DNA of 19,837 nt from NCBI GenBank assembly GCA_937889535.1, contig CALBZW010000012.1:1-19837 (forward strand). The letters are read 5' to 3'. Both the position numbers and the translations under genes were made by a program. This DNA comes from an uncultured Candidatus Saccharibacteria bacterium (lineage in GTDB: Bacteria > Patescibacteriota > Saccharimonadia > Saccharimonadales > Saccharimonadaceae). Positions 9,901 to 14,899 of the stretch are shown here, piece by piece (within the stretch, counting starts at the first letter, position 1; the number at the start of each line of letters is the position of its first letter). The notes under the pieces were generated by a model. It saw nothing but the letters and a program-made list of their open reading frames with translations. It searched no databases and was not told the origin of the DNA.

Positions 9901-10097
9901 AGGCTTCGTAAGGTATTGGACGCAGACACGGGTTTCGTTTGGACTGGTGCGGGCGTTGCGCTCGTGTTGATACGGGGCGCAGCAGACGCACTGCTGAGTC
10001 GCCCGAGCGTTACGTTGGCACTTCGGGTTGGTACCTGTGTCTGCTGTTGAAGTTTCTTTCTTAGAGGATCTTCAAACCAGTTGATGAGCGTTGCCAT
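3903..10097 (-). CDS. Giant internal virion / ejection protein (2,064 residues, no cysteine)
   Basis: The protein opens with a Ser/Thr/Ala-rich low-complexity stretch (residues about 20-150). Gly/Ala-rich hydrophobic segments follow at about 309-345, 362-402 and 482-502, which might touch membrane. A long helical, Lys/Gln/Asp-rich middle comes next. Around residues 1428-1462 is GTFVDAHVMPFVKVPTNFL, a 'PFVK.PTN' patch I associate with very large phage polyvalent/internal proteins. Hydrophobic patches recur at about 1486-1505 and 1542-1562. The C-terminus is Ser/Lys-rich. I find no cysteine at all. Size, composition and position just after capsid and before the tail genes fit a podoviral ejection protein (compare T7 gp16 by role). 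A tape measure is less likely because no tail-tube or sheath genes appear. An enzyme domain around 805-930 is possible but unproven. Start: GGAGAGG site, 2 nt after the previous stop. Confidence 0.62.
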   Translation of the reverse strand: MATLINWFEDPLRKKLQQQTQVPTRSANVTLGRLSSASAAPRINTSATPAPVQTKPVSASNTLRSLRTPIKANTSALNTLNTLSSSRKNSLTKPETTTTSQSKPLTLSTIKNDSNRTPIVSSTLGTTALRTATQAPIATKIAQSTGQTTGLRELALNNKIEQNITSRADQAKQRYNDLRDNNNEFWNKYSSAMETTRNGYKDVFGQTSQQKSSNQLGKSLYKLQTDQGTLPSSGDELVNRYRSLSDDDKWDVWQNLQKAKSTLTQAIGKADDEGNEELKNAYATLLSEVSVYDDIIASEDRGKKSIGKSFSDWMSSGGFVGGMAQPATNALGTLAEIAGNKGGAETSRAISDDNATADHGNHGLVGALDFAGSTIGNIAANMATGGAYGLVNSGLGLADSASSAITDRNRNYSTDADGNLIRENQSTASKLAGVGNAGLNAGMTLLGMKGIGPNINFKDGQTLQGLLANKNYGEIGKALGGYAAKELPWALGQTAASQAILAAGGDQEFGDNFGQELANNIIGDLAIDLTGAIRQGASGNRDLLKPGDENDPSAIQRLQQLGYKINEEINKRGGIGLTTKDVGDPKQDDLTLSRLLDELWGKTDNSATPSRSRQSYDEAASAQRLNDLAEGKLSYDDYSKYQSDRLWEAFQDSNGGVETFLKGANQYESDGSRADVSRHAVSENGALYRQLYDEYGRKPSHKLFNSALEDVLTKGDQSKYYNAFKELNPEVGLYNAGSDDIDTLISTREYTNTPEYQAMTQQNRPNLAQKAINKVDEVYTKAINTNAVNRLEKSLTEAMNGGTKGNTKFVRLTKETLNDINQVRQAQGMNPLTKRQVTAYENAINNNLVNRINEGMTARQVTEIAFNSLTSPNAEALPGKGKNTVMVAPYEEGKYSGSVLGITRDGDTSLKSIEPRHKSQVENLRATKKGLTDHGSPLATSQEGGVIQSSGAARTSLDGQSLGASVTSPRVLDDSVSQNPTNVKQNQSKFSTDTATRSQELSDDFRTQLKSDSNNTSKSYEVVSDKTALENTAKFMDGKTLTEAESDITSRLNKKLGTADKQDISDALAVVKKLEQKGDTASFERAEQIIDKISQHATKSGQNIQALSLLSNKTPEGLLYGATKELKKNGVEVTPKLRQQLQGNIKGIVEERRHANTAKQALDTASQKIDDAIMDGKATDFTKLIKDMKDAGSRYRAADDQLAYSYARLSKTVADQTPQSAGNIYSSLIKGGMLSAPTTHGKNITSNATFSVMKKAADLVGAGVDQVASVFTGKRAAAFTLRGEGEGLARGTKYALTTLKTGLEEGADTSKYSSGNAELRFKNKIVDTVLGKPNRAVFRLMSAGDKSFRYAEQMNNLYEQATVSAKNQGLAGDAREAYIQRFVNNPSMEALSKAMDAGEKAVLGQQNKAASAISGLVQGLKKSDNSGVRVLGTFVDAHVMPFVKVPTNFLTEAMSYTPLQLGAEMAHQIDSIKAGQGFNQASFSKSLGKVAVGSGIIAALAVGEQIANSVEISGDYPEDAQEQARWQTEGIQENSIKIGDRWYKLEAFGPFALFAGAGVNFKKSLDQGMGALDATTTALANFTSALADQSFLTGISDLTDLMTGGTDLGTAGTSWVRSQVSSLVPNIVKKAASATDPYQRAYDSHAGLGTNVTQAITGSIPGLRQATLDKKVDVYGNKLKNGSFISGFLDPTGSSKALQSDNAVVQEVARLKQVAENGSAELSEDDVKLLSATPNKIKTNLSSGGENYTLTDKQVRELQTLTGRKITQVYGETISSQKYKDASDLDKAAMLKQARTAATTLAKNEFAAQNNFSQSKLTGDAKKMANGTFEADATAAEGTTKRSNGTIEINDTISDEYKKTLDTYNSMDKEDWEKHIYSDEGRSAEYQLAAAKYENDKANGELTEVEDVKRKKELRKLKVSQNWNKDVRDAYSLAGSKTDIQGLLDELDNRDDMVGYLNALNRAMYDAGVITASTYKSRNRNINNLESSTSGSGRSKSKSTYSNAANSALSAYTKALAGGNAIKVNKAPSAPSTSRKLSALTLATNIKKSNLGAQAKVSVKKGIN

Positions 10098-10099
10098 AT

Positions 10100-11242
10100 T
10101 TAGCCTCTCCGATATGGGTTACTATCTTTCCGGTCCTTAATACCAAGTAGCATAGCGAGAGTTGGTGAAGTCGTAGCATTCATACCAGCTTGTGGTGCGT
10201 CGCTAACCTCAGTTGTAATACTGGAGTTACCGGTATTGTAGCTAGAGAGTGATGGGGCGTTATACGTCGCGCGCATGCCATTATACTGTGGCGCAGTAAA
10301 ACGGTTGAGTTCGTTCAAGCGGTTCTGATTCGACATCATCTGCTGCGTAAGTTCATTGATCGCGTTACCGGCTCCCGCTCCAGCACTGCCGCGTTGAGCA
10401 TAGGCGTCGGCCAAGGTTTGAAGTAGTGTATTCTTCTGATTCAGGACTTTCTGTTCATTTTCTCGTAACTGTCCAGCTTTCCAATCCTCGAGCTTCTTCT
10501 TATCATTGTCATAGTCGATCTGATAATTGCCCCAGTTAGTATCGAGCTTTTGCTGGTTCTCTCCGAAAGTTTGGTTCGCGCCAGTGCGCTCCTGATTTGC
10601 TTGTGCCGTGACCAATTCCGGTGCGTTATATAGTACGGCTGAGCTACCACCAGCCCCCATCGCACCGAGTGTGCGCAAAAGACCGCGCAACCCTTGTGAA
10701 GCTCGGTCGGCGATAGTATTCTTGTTTGTCTGGAGCTGTTGCTGATTCCTAGTGGTGCTAGAATCGTAATCGGCCTTAGAACGATCATAAGCGCTCTGGA
10801 GCTCGTTACGTTTAGTGTTGTAGTCGCTATCAGTGCTCTTATTAAGTTCGCCAAGCAAGCCGTTCAGTCCGCCTAGTTGATTGCGGTTTTGTTCAATGAC
10901 GCCATTCCAGTAGTTAATCGCATTAGCGTCGTAGGATGAGCTGCTGGACCCGGTTCCGGTAGTGCGGTCGGGGTCTAGATCTGCGCCAGCTTGTCCGGGC
11001 TTACGCCCATTGATGTAATCGTTATAATATTGCTTAGCCCAGGCCTGCGCATTGAGCGTTCCGGGCATCTTCGTCCCTCGTAAGTAAGCGTCTAACCTGG
11101 AGTAGTCGCCAGCCATACCGTCGTTCCCTACGATATTGTTAAGTTCGGCAGCGAGTCTGTCTCCATTTGAGGCTTTAGCGGCTAAATAGCCTTTGTAATC
11201 GTCATTTCCAATATATTCTTGCCCGTATTGGTTGGTCGCCAT
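10100..11242 (-). CDS. Cysteine-free helical virion protein, probable second ejection protein
   Basis: 380 residues from MATNQYGQEYIGNDD. I prefer the ATG at 11242 to the in-frame ATG at 11308 because it follows GGAGG by 9 nt, while the upstream 22 residues (MGIRKKRRSAKV...) have no good site and cover the structured leader. Residues about 110-310 are Gln/Asn/Lys-rich and predicted helical. Inside them is a Gly/Ala/Leu patch (GLRGLLRTLGAMGAGG) followed by ANQERTGANQTFGENQQKLD. A Ser run (GTGSSSSSYDANAINYW) separates an N-terminal domain from the helical part. No cysteine is present. It sits 2 nt before the giant gene, so the pair is one unit with its own promoter. I infer a packaged internal protein; I do not recognise a named family. 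Confidence 0.6.
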   Translation of the reverse strand: MATNQYGQEYIGNDDYKGYLAAKASNGDRLAAELNNIVGNDGMAGDYSRLDAYLRGTKMPGTLNAQAWAKQYYNDYINGRKPGQAGADLDPDRTTGTGSSSSSYDANAINYWNGVIEQNRNQLGGLNGLLGELNKSTDSDYNTKRNELQSAYDRSKADYDSSTTRNQQQLQTNKNTIADRASQGLRGLLRTLGAMGAGGSSAVLYNAPELVTAQANQERTGANQTFGENQQKLDTNWGNYQIDYDNDKKKLEDWKAGQLRENEQKVLNQKNTLLQTLADAYAQRGSAGAGAGNAINELTQQMMSNQNRLNELNRFTAPQYNGMRATYNAPSLSSYNTGNSSITTEVSDAPQAGMNATTSPTLAMLLGIKDRKDSNPYRRG

Positions 11243-11260
11243 AAGAAAAATCCTCCAAAA

Positions 11261-11275
11261 GTTAATTAGATTAAC
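11261..11275 (-). promoter_or_regulatory. Small AT-rich hairpin just before the ribosome binding site of the 380-residue gene
   Basis: GTTAAT (11261-11266) and ATTAAC (11270-11275) are perfect inverted repeats with a 3-nt loop, a few bases upstream of the GGAGG site. It is weak (6 bp, AT-rich) and may only keep the site clear of the large upstream hairpin. Confidence 0.35.
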
Positions 11276-11314
11276 CTTGGCGGATCTTCTCTTTTTCCGT
11301 ATCCCCAAGCGCGA

Positions 11315-11381
11315 CTACCAAGAAAGCACGGTGCGCGGGCCTTTTGCCCTCTGCTCAAGCGCCTCCGTACTTTTTGGGTAG
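11315..11381 (-). promoter_or_regulatory. Long stem-loop in the 5' leader of the internal-protein operon
   Basis: The minus-strand RNA of these 67 nt folds on itself. The segments are 11377-11381 plus 11374-11375 against 11315-11321 (7 bp, one bulge on each side), 11365-11373 against 11323-11331 (9 bp with one G-U), 11359-11362 against 11333-11336 (4 bp), and 11346-11349 against 11337-11340 (4 bp, 5-nt loop). That is about 24 pairs with a single 9-nt internal bulge (11350-11358). No T-tract follows, so it is not a normal terminator. It begins about 19 nt after the predicted transcription start and ends 73 nt before the ATG. A leader stability element, an RNase III site or a binding site are all possible; function unknown. 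Confidence 0.6.
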
Positions 11382-11406
11382 ACTTTGCTTAAAAGCTAGT
11401 GATTAC

Positions 11407-11435
11407 ATTATATGTCGATTTTTAAAAAATAACAA
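11407..11435 (-). promoter_or_regulatory. Sigma70-like promoter for the internal-protein operon
   Basis: On the minus strand TTGTTA (11435-11430) is followed after exactly 17 bp by a consensus TATAAT (11412-11407). The predicted start is near 11400, just past the stop of the moron gene at 11439. It would give the 380-residue and giant genes transcription independent of the capsid transcript, which ends at the terminator near 12527. Confidence 0.65.
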
Positions 11436-11438
11436 GAG

Positions 11439-12311
11439 TTAACGACAGACATATTCATTGCCGACAAAGCCGCACCACTTACTTGGTGTACCGCTTTCTA
11501 CGGTAGTTCCAGTTGACCCTGACGGCGTCCATTGTTCTAGGTCAGACGATTCATATTTTGCCGTAGAATCTGGTGGCGAAGCGTAAGATGGCGTGTAGCT
11601 ATAACTTGGATAACTATACGAGGGGAGTCGATAATTATACGTATTATAGTTGTAAGTGCTGTTATCATTTTGCTGATTTTGTGTAGGTAGCGTATCTACT
11701 AGCCCAGTCATACTCCCATGACCATTTGCTGCGCAATAATCTTCGGATTTGTGTGTAAAGCCAACATTGGGATCTGCGAATTGCTCATCCGTGTAATATC
11801 TATAATGTCCATCCGAACAAATCATGTATTGCCATTTCCTGGTACCTTGGCGAATTATCTCCGCTACTGGTGATTCGACTTCTTCTGAACTAATCTTTTC
11901 TTTTTCTGGATTTGATTTGGCTAGTAATCCCTTGCTAGTAACTTTGTAATGGTGACGTCTTTTGCCTTTAACTCCGGCTCGCTCAACCTTCGTATCGCCT
12001 AGTTCCATGCTATCGTCTTTAATATACTGCGTTTGGTAACCTATCTCTTCTTCTTCGTCGTATTCTTCTGTTACCGGTATAAGAACTGTAAGGATAACAA
12101 CCCATAAAATGACTACGACTGATATCGCTACAATGTAGAAGATTTTTATGCCAAGAGAAGTCTTTTTATGCTTTTGTGGCGTTTTTTGATTGTCGTCAAC
12201 CTTAGATTGTTTTTCTTCTTTAAACTTAGTCTTTATGCTACCGCTTGTTGTTTTTTGCTCACGATTTTTCGCTTGAGGTATCTTATGAGAATGTTGTTTT
12301 ACGGTAGACAT
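11439..12311 (-). CDS. Moron-like membrane-anchored surface protein with G5-like domain
   Basis: 290 residues. Residues 1-52 are Lys/Gln-rich and probably cytoplasmic. Residues 55-79 form one strong membrane helix (IFYIVAISVVVILWVVILTV). An acidic linker (EEYDEEEEI) is followed by a G5-like region at about 97-159 with the typical end 'VESPVAEIIRQGTRK'; G5 domains occur in cell-surface proteins of Gram-positive-type bacteria. Then comes a Cys pair (C165, C193) in a 'CSDGHY...CAANGHG' patch, a Tyr-rich repeat (about 220-244: YNYNTYNYRLPSYSYPSYSY) and a last Cys pair (C280, C289). Topology by positive-inside rule: N-in, C-out. It lies between a terminator and a promoter, is more A+T-rich than its neighbours, and is not a virion-type protein, so I read it as cargo expressed for the host surface (adhesion, superinfection exclusion or shielding). 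Start: AAGGAGA site, 7 nt spacing. Confidence 0.7.
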   Translation of the reverse strand: MSTVKQHSHKIPQAKNREQKTTSGSIKTKFKEEKQSKVDDNQKTPQKHKKTSLGIKIFYIVAISVVVILWVVILTVLIPVTEEYDEEEEIGYQTQYIKDDSMELGDTKVERAGVKGKRRHHYKVTSKGLLAKSNPEKEKISSEEVESPVAEIIRQGTRKWQYMICSDGHYRYYTDEQFADPNVGFTHKSEDYCAANGHGSMTGLVDTLPTQNQQNDNSTYNYNTYNYRLPSYSYPSYSYTPSYASPPDSTAKYESSDLEQWTPSGSTGTTVESGTPSKWCGFVGNEYVCR

Positions 12312-12356
12312 TTGCGTCTCTCCTTATCTTTGGTCGTTGTTCAATGGTCGCGCAAT

Positions 12357-12380
12357 AAAAATGGGCGACCGTCAGTCGCC
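12357..12380 (-). terminator. Terminator-like hairpin in the moron leader (attenuator or end of a small RNA)
   Basis: On the minus strand GGCGAC (12380-12375), a 5-nt loop, then GTCGCC (12369-12364) is followed by CATTTTTATT. A 6-bp GC-rich stem plus five T's is a plausible intrinsic terminator. It lies about 45 nt before the moron ATG and about 90 nt after the predicted promoter, so either it attenuates the moron or it ends a short RNA. Its second half can alternatively pair with 12413-12425. Confidence 0.6.
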
Positions 12381-12465
12381 AAACTATCATTATAAACAAA
12401 GATTCTATAATGGACAGTCGCCCATCAATATCTTTGTTTAACAAAGTATTAAATAATGATAGTTT
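12361..12465 (-). promoter_or_regulatory. Three interleaved inverted repeats: candidate riboregulator or small RNA
   Basis: In + order: A 12361-12373, B 12381-12393, C 12394-12403, A' 12413-12425, C' 12430-12439, B' 12453-12465. B/B' is a perfect 13-bp and C/C' a perfect 10-bp inverted repeat, nested, with a 13-nt insertion on one side. A/A' is 13 bp with one difference that is a G-U pair in minus-strand RNA, and it crosses the other two. The transcript could form a long B-C hairpin whose loop (A') pairs with the 3' half of the terminator (A). A six-codon frame (ATGGGCGACTGTCCATTATAG, here 12425-12405) lies in that loop. All pairings were read directly; the regulatory role is inferred. Confidence 0.65.
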
Positions 12466-12475
12466 CGGCACTTTA

Positions 12476-12484
12476 ATTATACCA
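12476..12484 (-). promoter_or_regulatory. Extended -10 promoter for the moron leader
   Basis: The minus strand reads TGG directly before a consensus TATAAT (12481-12476), an extended -10 element. No clear -35 is seen at 16-18 bp (AAAATG and neighbours). The predicted start near 12469 lies only a few bases before the first inverted-repeat arm at 12465. Confidence 0.5.
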
Positions 12485-12525
12485 GAAAAACGACTACACA
12501 TTTTCATTTCAGGAGAATAAGGAGC

Positions 12526-12547
12526 AAAAGCCTCCGGAGAGGCCTTT
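12526..12547 (-). terminator. Intrinsic terminator after the major capsid gene
   Basis: On the minus strand AAAG, a bulged G, then CCTC (12547-12539), a 4-nt loop (12538-12535) and GAGGCTTT (12534-12527) form an 8-bp stem, continuing into TTTT and a pyrimidine-rich stretch. It starts 22 nt after the capsid stop codon, the usual place for a strong late terminator or for partial read-through. Confidence 0.7.
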
Positions 12548-12568
12548 GCTTAGCTACGAGCGCCAAAG

Positions 12569-13588
12569 CTACTCATTAAGATCGCTTGGCTCGTCAGTGA
12601 TGACGGTGCTTGGCTCGTCAGTGCCAGCATGAGAGTTAGCCCGGAAAGACGCAGCAGACGCACCGGAAACGCCACCCTTAACGATCGCTACGGCCTTTTT
12701 GGTGCCGTTTGCGTCAACGACCCAAGTGCCAGGACGGAAGAGACCGCGAATTAATGCGCCGTCGACACCAGCCGCAACAGCTTTGTCACCGGTCAAGACA
12801 TAAGTCTTGTAGAGTTTGCGAACATCTTTGATGACGCGCTTATCCCAGAGAATAGCCTTGATGTCGGTGGCAGGTGTGAAGACTGCTGTCCCGTATGGTT
12901 TCTCCCCGTCGATCGTCATCGTGTTGAACAAGTTATCCGGCAAAACGACAACCTCAATGCCCTTGTATTTGCCGATGATACCGTCTTCGATGATACTATC
13001 GTTCTTGTTTGGAGCATAAATCGTGAAGAGCGATTTATCGAGTTCTGGTTCGACAGAGGCCGGAATGAAGAGGGCCTGTGTTCTAGCGTAGCTGCGAATG
13101 TTTTTCAGCTGCGCAATCATTTTGTTGATGTCGTCCATGATATCAGCGGTCGCAGCAACGACGTTAGCCCCGCCGTAACCTTCAGCGGCTTTAATCGCAG
13201 TTGCGATACGAATCTTATCGACAAGTGGCGCATACTGTTCGCGGATGCCCGTATCGAGGATTTCTGCCGCGTCAGCTAGCGCGCCAGCCGTGTCGTTAAT
13301 ATCGACATTCGGGATGACTTGGTTGATATTGTAGAACAGCTCAAGATCTTTACGCACAACACTGCTCTGAACGGCGCTTGGCGTGCCGAAGGTTGGTCCG
13401 GTGTGCTGGCCCAAGAAGTCGCTGGTATCGACGGTGCGGAAGTAAGCACTGGCTACTCCACCATCATCCTTAAACTCGGTTGCCTTAGAGACGTAACGCT
13501 CAGTCAGAGAGCTCTCGCTAAAGACCTGATCAAGTTGTTTTGCGTATTTGGTTGCGAAATCAACGTTTCGCCCATCTGTGTTTGCCAT
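12569..13588 (-). CDS. Major capsid protein (HK97-fold type, inferred)
   Basis: 339 residues. It opens with MANTDGRNVDFATKYAKQLD and a helical arm, and contains the patterns usual in this class: KDLELFYNINQVIPNVDIND, a helical 'REQYAPLVDKIRIATAIKAA' spine, IRSYARTQALFIPASVEPEL, and a late segment 'AVFTPATDIKAILWDKRVIKDV' followed by YVLTGDKAVAAGVDGALIRG. In this fold the protein forms hexamers and pentamers around a scaffold. The scaffold gene directly upstream and the terminator directly downstream support the call. The last 25 residues carry TDEPS twice. The gene follows an AGGAG site next to a small hairpin. No cysteine seen. Assignment is by order, length and pattern. Confidence 0.85.
   Translation of the reverse strand: MANTDGRNVDFATKYAKQLDQVFSESSLTERYVSKATEFKDDGGVASAYFRTVDTSDFLGQHTGPTFGTPSAVQSSVVRKDLELFYNINQVIPNVDINDTAGALADAAEILDTGIREQYAPLVDKIRIATAIKAAEGYGGANVVAATADIMDDINKMIAQLKNIRSYARTQALFIPASVEPELDKSLFTIYAPNKNDSIIEDGIIGKYKGIEVVVLPDNLFNTMTIDGEKPYGTAVFTPATDIKAILWDKRVIKDVRKLYKTYVLTGDKAVAAGVDGALIRGLFRPGTWVVDANGTKKAVAIVKGGVSGASAASFRANSHAGTDEPSTVITDEPSDLNE
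12584..12623 (-). repeat. 16-bp direct repeat inside the end of the capsid gene
   Basis: GCTTGGCTCGTCAGTG occurs at 12584-12599 and again at 12608-12623, a 24-bp period that stays in frame and encodes TDEPS twice near the C-terminus. It looks like a small tandem duplication at a surface-exposed tail. Confidence 0.75.
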
Positions 13589-13598
13589 ATTTTCTCCT

Positions 13599-13625
13599 TA
13601 TAGCTGAAGTTATTATTTAGCTATA
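13599..13625 (-). promoter_or_regulatory. Hairpin abutting the capsid gene ribosome binding site
   Basis: TATAGCT (13599-13605) and AGCTATA (13619-13625) are perfect inverted repeats with a 13-nt loop between the scaffold stop and the AGGAG site of the capsid gene. On the RNA the stem ends at the first base of the site, so it could keep the site open and aid very high translation of capsid protein. Confidence 0.45.
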
Positions 13626-13629
13626 CCGA

Positions 13630-14496
13630 TTAGCGATTGGCGCGCGCACGAGCTAGACCTTTGGCGAATGGATCGTCATCGGTCGCTCCGGATGGAGCGT
13701 TAGTTCCACCAACGATATCCGTGCTTGCCATCATCTTCTGTGCGGCCTTTTTTCCAGCAATTTCTCCGCGGGTTTTGGCTACGCCTGCCGCGTGAGCAAT
13801 CGTCGAGTAGAGCGCATACAGCGATACTTGACTGCCAATAATCCTACCCGTCTTCGGGTCGCGGACAATAGCGCCGTTTAGTAACTGGTCGGCTCGCTCG
13901 GCGAGATCCTTGTCGTACTCCTCGGAGTTTTGATCGAACATTGGGAAATCTCGCAGTGCTTGTTCCGCCTCATTGATTAAGGCCATATTGGATTCGACAA
14001 GTTGGTTGTTGTAGGCTTCCAACTGTCGTGCTTGCTGGTCGAGTTCACGCTCGGCTTGAAGCAGGAGTAGCTGCGCCTCCGTCCGCGTGAAGTAGTCTCC
14101 AGTGTCTGGGTTCACTTCACTCAGCAATTGATCCACGGTCGGTAAATCGTCGTGGCTTTTTAGCTGATATTTCTGGCGGTTCAGCTCCTCGATCTCACGT
14201 TTCAGAGCGTTACGCTCGGCAACTTTATCGCGTATCTCGGTATTAAGTTGTTTTTTGCGCGTTTCTGCGCCTTTGTTTGACCGGTCTCCCGTGCCGGAAT
14301 CGGTTCCCTCGTCGGTCGCCTCACTCTGAGGTTCAGTGTCGGGCTCTTCGTTGAGTTCCCCACTGAAATCCAGTTTGCTTCCGTTCGTAGTGTCGGTCGA
14401 TAGGTTGTTGGTTTCTGCGGTCGATGATTCCGCTCCAGCAGAGCCTATCTCTGCTGCGTTTGCTTTTACATCATTCGTCTCGGCGTTATCTGCCAT
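13630..14496 (-). CDS. Capsid scaffold protein
   Basis: 288 residues, strongly acidic and Ser/Thr-rich at the N-terminus (residues 1-75: ETNDVKANAAEIGSAGAESS...EEPDTEPQSEATDEGTDSG). A long charged, probably coiled-coil region follows at about 78-195 (KKQLNTEIRDKVAERNALKR, ERELDQQARQLEAYNNQLVE). A basic Gly/Ala-rich C-terminus (GEIAGKKAAQKMMA...FAKGLARARANR) is the usual place for the coat-binding helix. Position between portal and capsid is the classic one. It would nucleate the procapsid and then leave. The start follows AAGGAGATATT, and two hairpins fill the gap upstream. No protease motif seen, so not a protease-scaffold fusion. Confidence 0.82.
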   Translation of the reverse strand: MADNAETNDVKANAAEIGSAGAESSTAETNNLSTDTTNGSKLDFSGELNEEPDTEPQSEATDEGTDSGTGDRSNKGAETRKKQLNTEIRDKVAERNALKREIEELNRQKYQLKSHDDLPTVDQLLSEVNPDTGDYFTRTEAQLLLLQAERELDQQARQLEAYNNQLVESNMALINEAEQALRDFPMFDQNSEEYDKDLAERADQLLNGAIVRDPKTGRIIGSQVSLYALYSTIAHAAGVAKTRGEIAGKKAAQKMMASTDIVGGTNAPSGATDDDPFAKGLARARANR

Positions 14497-14514
14497 AATA
14501 TCTCCTTGGTTTTA

Positions 14515-14534
14515 CGCCACGATGACGGGTGGCG
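14515..14534 (-). promoter_or_regulatory. GC-rich hairpin upstream of the scaffold ribosome binding site
   Basis: CGCCAC (14515-14520) and GTGGCG (14529-14534) are perfect inverted repeats with an 8-nt loop, about 8 nt before the AAGGAG site. It follows a second, longer hairpin at 14559-14590 in the same gap. Confidence 0.5.
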
Positions 14535-14558
14535 ATTCCGTGGGTCGAGATTAACCCT

Positions 14559-14590
14559 TATCTATCGCCCGAGTGGGGAGGCGATAGATA
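14559..14590 (-). promoter_or_regulatory. Perfect 11-bp hairpin between small gene and scaffold gene
   Basis: TATCTATCGCC (14559-14569) and GGCGATAGATA (14580-14590) match exactly with a 10-nt loop. On the minus-strand RNA the stem starts 16 nt after the previous stop. The sequence after it (AGGGTTAATCTC) has no T-tract, so it is not a simple terminator; an RNA processing or mRNA-stability element that sets scaffold level apart from portal level is plausible. Confidence 0.6.
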
Positions 14591-14605
14591 GCGATCAACC
14601 TCACG

Positions 14606-14899
14606 CTACTTATCGAACATCTTACCAAGCCTTTCTATAGCGTTAATTTCTGAGCGCAAAATTGCTACAACTTTCTTATTCGCCGCAACTTCGTTCATGA
14701 ACTGATCTGGATGATCCGTACACTGAATTGAATCGATGCTTGAATAAAAATCCACTCGTTCGTGTAGTCTTTCCAATAACTTGGAAAGAATCGGCTTCTC
14801 TCGGTCGTATTCCATTTTTGCTTTAAGCTGGCGTTCAGTCTGCGCTTTGGGTGGCGCAATAAGTTTTTCGCTACTTTGCTGATACAAATTATCTTCCAT
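14606..14899 (-). CDS. Small helical protein of unknown function between portal and scaffold
   Basis: 97 residues, MEDNLYQQSSEKLIAPPKAQ at the start. The sequence is highly charged and mostly helical (ERQLKAKMEYDREKPILSKL, NEVAANKKVVAILRSEINAI), with one cysteine (IQCTDHPDQF). It overlaps the portal stop by 11 bp and follows an AAAGG-type site, so translation is probably coupled to the portal. I do not recognise a family. Such small genes beside the portal are often accessory assembly proteins, but that is inference. Confidence 0.65.
   Translation of the reverse strand: MEDNLYQQSSEKLIAPPKAQTERQLKAKMEYDREKPILSKLLERLHERVDFYSSIDSIQCTDHPDQFMNEVAANKKVVAILRSEINAIERLGKMFDK

Noticed and set aside
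3903..10097. Tape measure protein
   Set aside because: Length and helices would allow it, but no tail tube, sheath or chaperone genes are present and the adaptor/nozzle genes are of short-tail type; an ejection protein fits better.
11243..11308. N-terminal 22-residue extension (MGIRKKRRSAKV...) of the 380-residue protein
   Set aside because: No good ribosome binding site at 11308, whereas GGAGG precedes the ATG at 11242; the extension lies in the leader between promoter and gene.
12406..12411. Plus-strand TATAAT promoter inside the repeat region
   Set aside because: No -35 element at proper distance on the plus strand, no extended -10 and no plus-strand gene follows; it is part of an AT-rich stem region.
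12283..12507. 74-residue minus-strand frame across the gap before the moron
   Set aside because: It runs through the promoter and the inverted repeats, overlaps the moron start in another frame, has no family look, and its length is explained by an AT-rich stretch without stops.
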